Shown here: piece by piece, positions 13,318 through 14,210 of the stretch
How positions within the stretch are numbered: the stretch's first letter is position 1
How the letters are laid out: each line of letters starts with the position of its first letter
NCBI GenBank assembly: GCA_946061355.1
Contig: CAMGRE010000038.1
Span: 1 to 14,210, forward strand
Length of the DNA stretch: 14,210 nucleotides
Direction of reading: 5' to 3'
Source: an uncultured bacterium
Lineage (GTDB): Bacteria; Bacillota; Clostridia; Lachnospirales; Lachnospiraceae
Translations under genes and position numbers: made by a program
Notes under the pieces: generated by a model
What the model was told of the DNA's origin: nothing
The model's database searches: none
The model's input: the letters and a program-made list of their open reading frames with translations, nothing else

Positions 13318-14210
13318 ATGGAAATGGAGAACAGCGGGCAGGAAAAGGAGCGCGCAATTCTGGCGGGAGTGGATCTGGAGGACGGAGATGATTTCGAGTA
13401 TTCCATGGAGGAATTGAAGAATCTCGCAGAGTCCTGCAACATGAAGGTTGTGGGGATTATTACCCAGAAGATGGATATGGTCAACAAGGCTTTGTATATG
13501 GGAACCGGAAAGGTGGAGGAATTGAAAGAGTTTGCCGAGATGCAGGATGCGGATGTGATCGTGTTTGACAATGCGTTGACGCCTTCCCAGCTGCGCAATC
13601 TGCAGCAGATCCTGAAGAAGCCCATACTGGACAGAACTTCGCTGATCCTTGATATTTTTTCGACCAGAGCGAGAACCAGAGAGGCGAAGCTGCAGGTAGA
13701 GACGGCAAAATTGCAGTATCTCCTCCCGAGGCTGGTGGGCATGCACGAAGCACTCAGCCGTCAGGGTGGCGGCAGTGGTCTTGCCAACAAGGGTGCCGGT
13801 GAGAAGAAGTTGGAACTGGATCGGCGTAAGATTGAACATCGCCTTGCGGAACTTCGCAAGGAACTGGATGTGGTAGCGAAGGAGCGGGAGACGCAGCGGA
13901 AAAAGAGAGTGGCCTCCCATCTGCCGCTGGTTGCGCTTGTGGGTTATACCAATGCGGGAAAATCCACACTGATGAACCGTCTGCTTGACAGATACATGCA
14001 GGATGGAGAGAAAAAGGTACTGGAACAGGATATGCTCTTTGCCACACTGGAGACGACCGTGCGCAGGATCGATGTGCCGGATCAGGCAAGCTTCCTGCTG
14101 TCCGATACAGTGGGATTTATTCATAAACTGCCGACCCTTCTGGTGAAGGCGTTCCGCTCCACGCTGGAAGAGGTAAAGAATGCCGATCTGCTGCTGCATG
14201 TGGTGGATTA
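13318..14210 (+). CDS. hflX: GTPase HflX (partial, 3' end outside window)
   Basis: The first 297 residues of HflX, a ribosome-associated GTPase that splits stalled or hibernating 70S ribosomes after heat or antibiotic stress. The N-terminal HflX domain (~10-150) includes YMGTGKVEEL (60-69), FDNALTPSQLRNL (83-95), RTSLILDIFSTRART (106-120) and LVGMHEALSRQGGGSG (139-154). A coiled coil follows (~162-198, charged K/E/R repeats). The G domain begins with the P-loop GYTNAGKS (209-216), switch I FATLETT (241-247; many homologues have FATLDPT) and G3 DTVGFI (263-268). The NKxD motif lies beyond the window. AAGGAG at 13303-13308 is nine bases before ATG 13318. Confidence 0.96.
   Translation, partial: MEMENSGQEKERAILAGVDLEDGDDFEYSMEELKNLAESCNMKVVGIITQKMDMVNKALYMGTGKVEELKEFAEMQDADVIVFDNALTPSQLRNLQQILKKPILDRTSLILDIFSTRARTREAKLQVETAKLQYLLPRLVGMHEALSRQGGGSGLANKGAGEKKLELDRRKIEHRLAELRKELDVVAKERETQRKKRVASHLPLVALVGYTNAGKSTLMNRLLDRYMQDGEKKVLEQDMLFATLETTVRRIDVPDQASFLLSDTVGFIHKLPTLLVKAFRSTLEEVKNADLLLHVVD

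Noticed and set aside
13207..14199. A 330-codon open frame on the minus strand
   Set aside because: It is antisense to hflX and the end of the VOC gene, with His/Gln/Leu-rich shadow composition. HflX motifs on the plus strand are unambiguous.

Overview
The window looks like chromosomal DNA from a low-to-mid GC Firmicute of the class Clostridia, most likely a Lachnospiraceae-type gut bacterium. The basis is strong AGGAGG-type ribosome binding sites, TTGACA/TATAAT-type promoters with 17-base spacers, a CIRCE heat-shock operator, and the mix of DegV, C_GCAxxG_C_C, AI-2E/YtvI-like, HflX and Nif11-leader proteins. I identify 17 protein-coding genes, of which the first (transglutaminase-like) and last (HflX) are cut by the window edges. 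I see no rRNA, tRNA, CRISPR array, insertion sequence or integrase, and no gene-free stretch longer than about 240 bases.

Layout. 1-1368 (-): membrane-anchored transglutaminase-like protein, 3' end missing. 1451-3229 (+): an RluA-type pseudouridine synthase, whose promoter sits so close to its ATG that the mRNA may be leaderless, then an AI-2E/YtvI-like membrane protein. 3269-7280 (+): a compact unit with a good promoter at one end and a good intrinsic terminator at the other. It encodes a PHP-domain phosphoesterase, the tRNA t6A dehydratase TcdA, a rhodanese-TtcA fusion for tRNA thiolation, and an M20 amidohydrolase. 7344-9079 (+): an AT-rich islet of three tightly coupled genes of unknown role: a protein with uracil-DNA-glycosylase-like motifs, a Rossmann-like/winged-helix regulator, and a small orphan protein. 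9133-10314 (+): a secreted GH3 beta-N-acetylhexosaminidase, tail-to-tail and overlapping by a few bases with a DegV-family lipid-binding protein (10311-11198, -).

Next come a small cysteine-motif protein (11295-11708, -) and an Hsp20 chaperone (11946-12374, +), divergently transcribed from two near-ideal promoters that flank an A/T tract. The Hsp20 promoter carries a CIRCE operator overlapping its -35 box, and the opposing promoter carries a degenerate copy of the same -35/half-operator sequence. After a strong Hsp20 terminator lies a tiny Nif11-type RiPP leader peptide gene (12519-12707, -). Its core is only six hydrophobic residues, ending at a seven-base homopolymer. The window closes with a glyoxalase/VOC protein and the start of HflX (+).

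Functional themes: RNA modification is over-represented (RluA-like, TcdA, TtcA-rhodanese). Stress and ribosome rescue appear at the right end (Hsp20, glyoxalase-like, HflX). The best candidate for something undescribed is the three-gene AT-rich islet at 7.4-9.1 kb. The second is the orphan Nif11 precursor with its possible homopolymer-dependent core.
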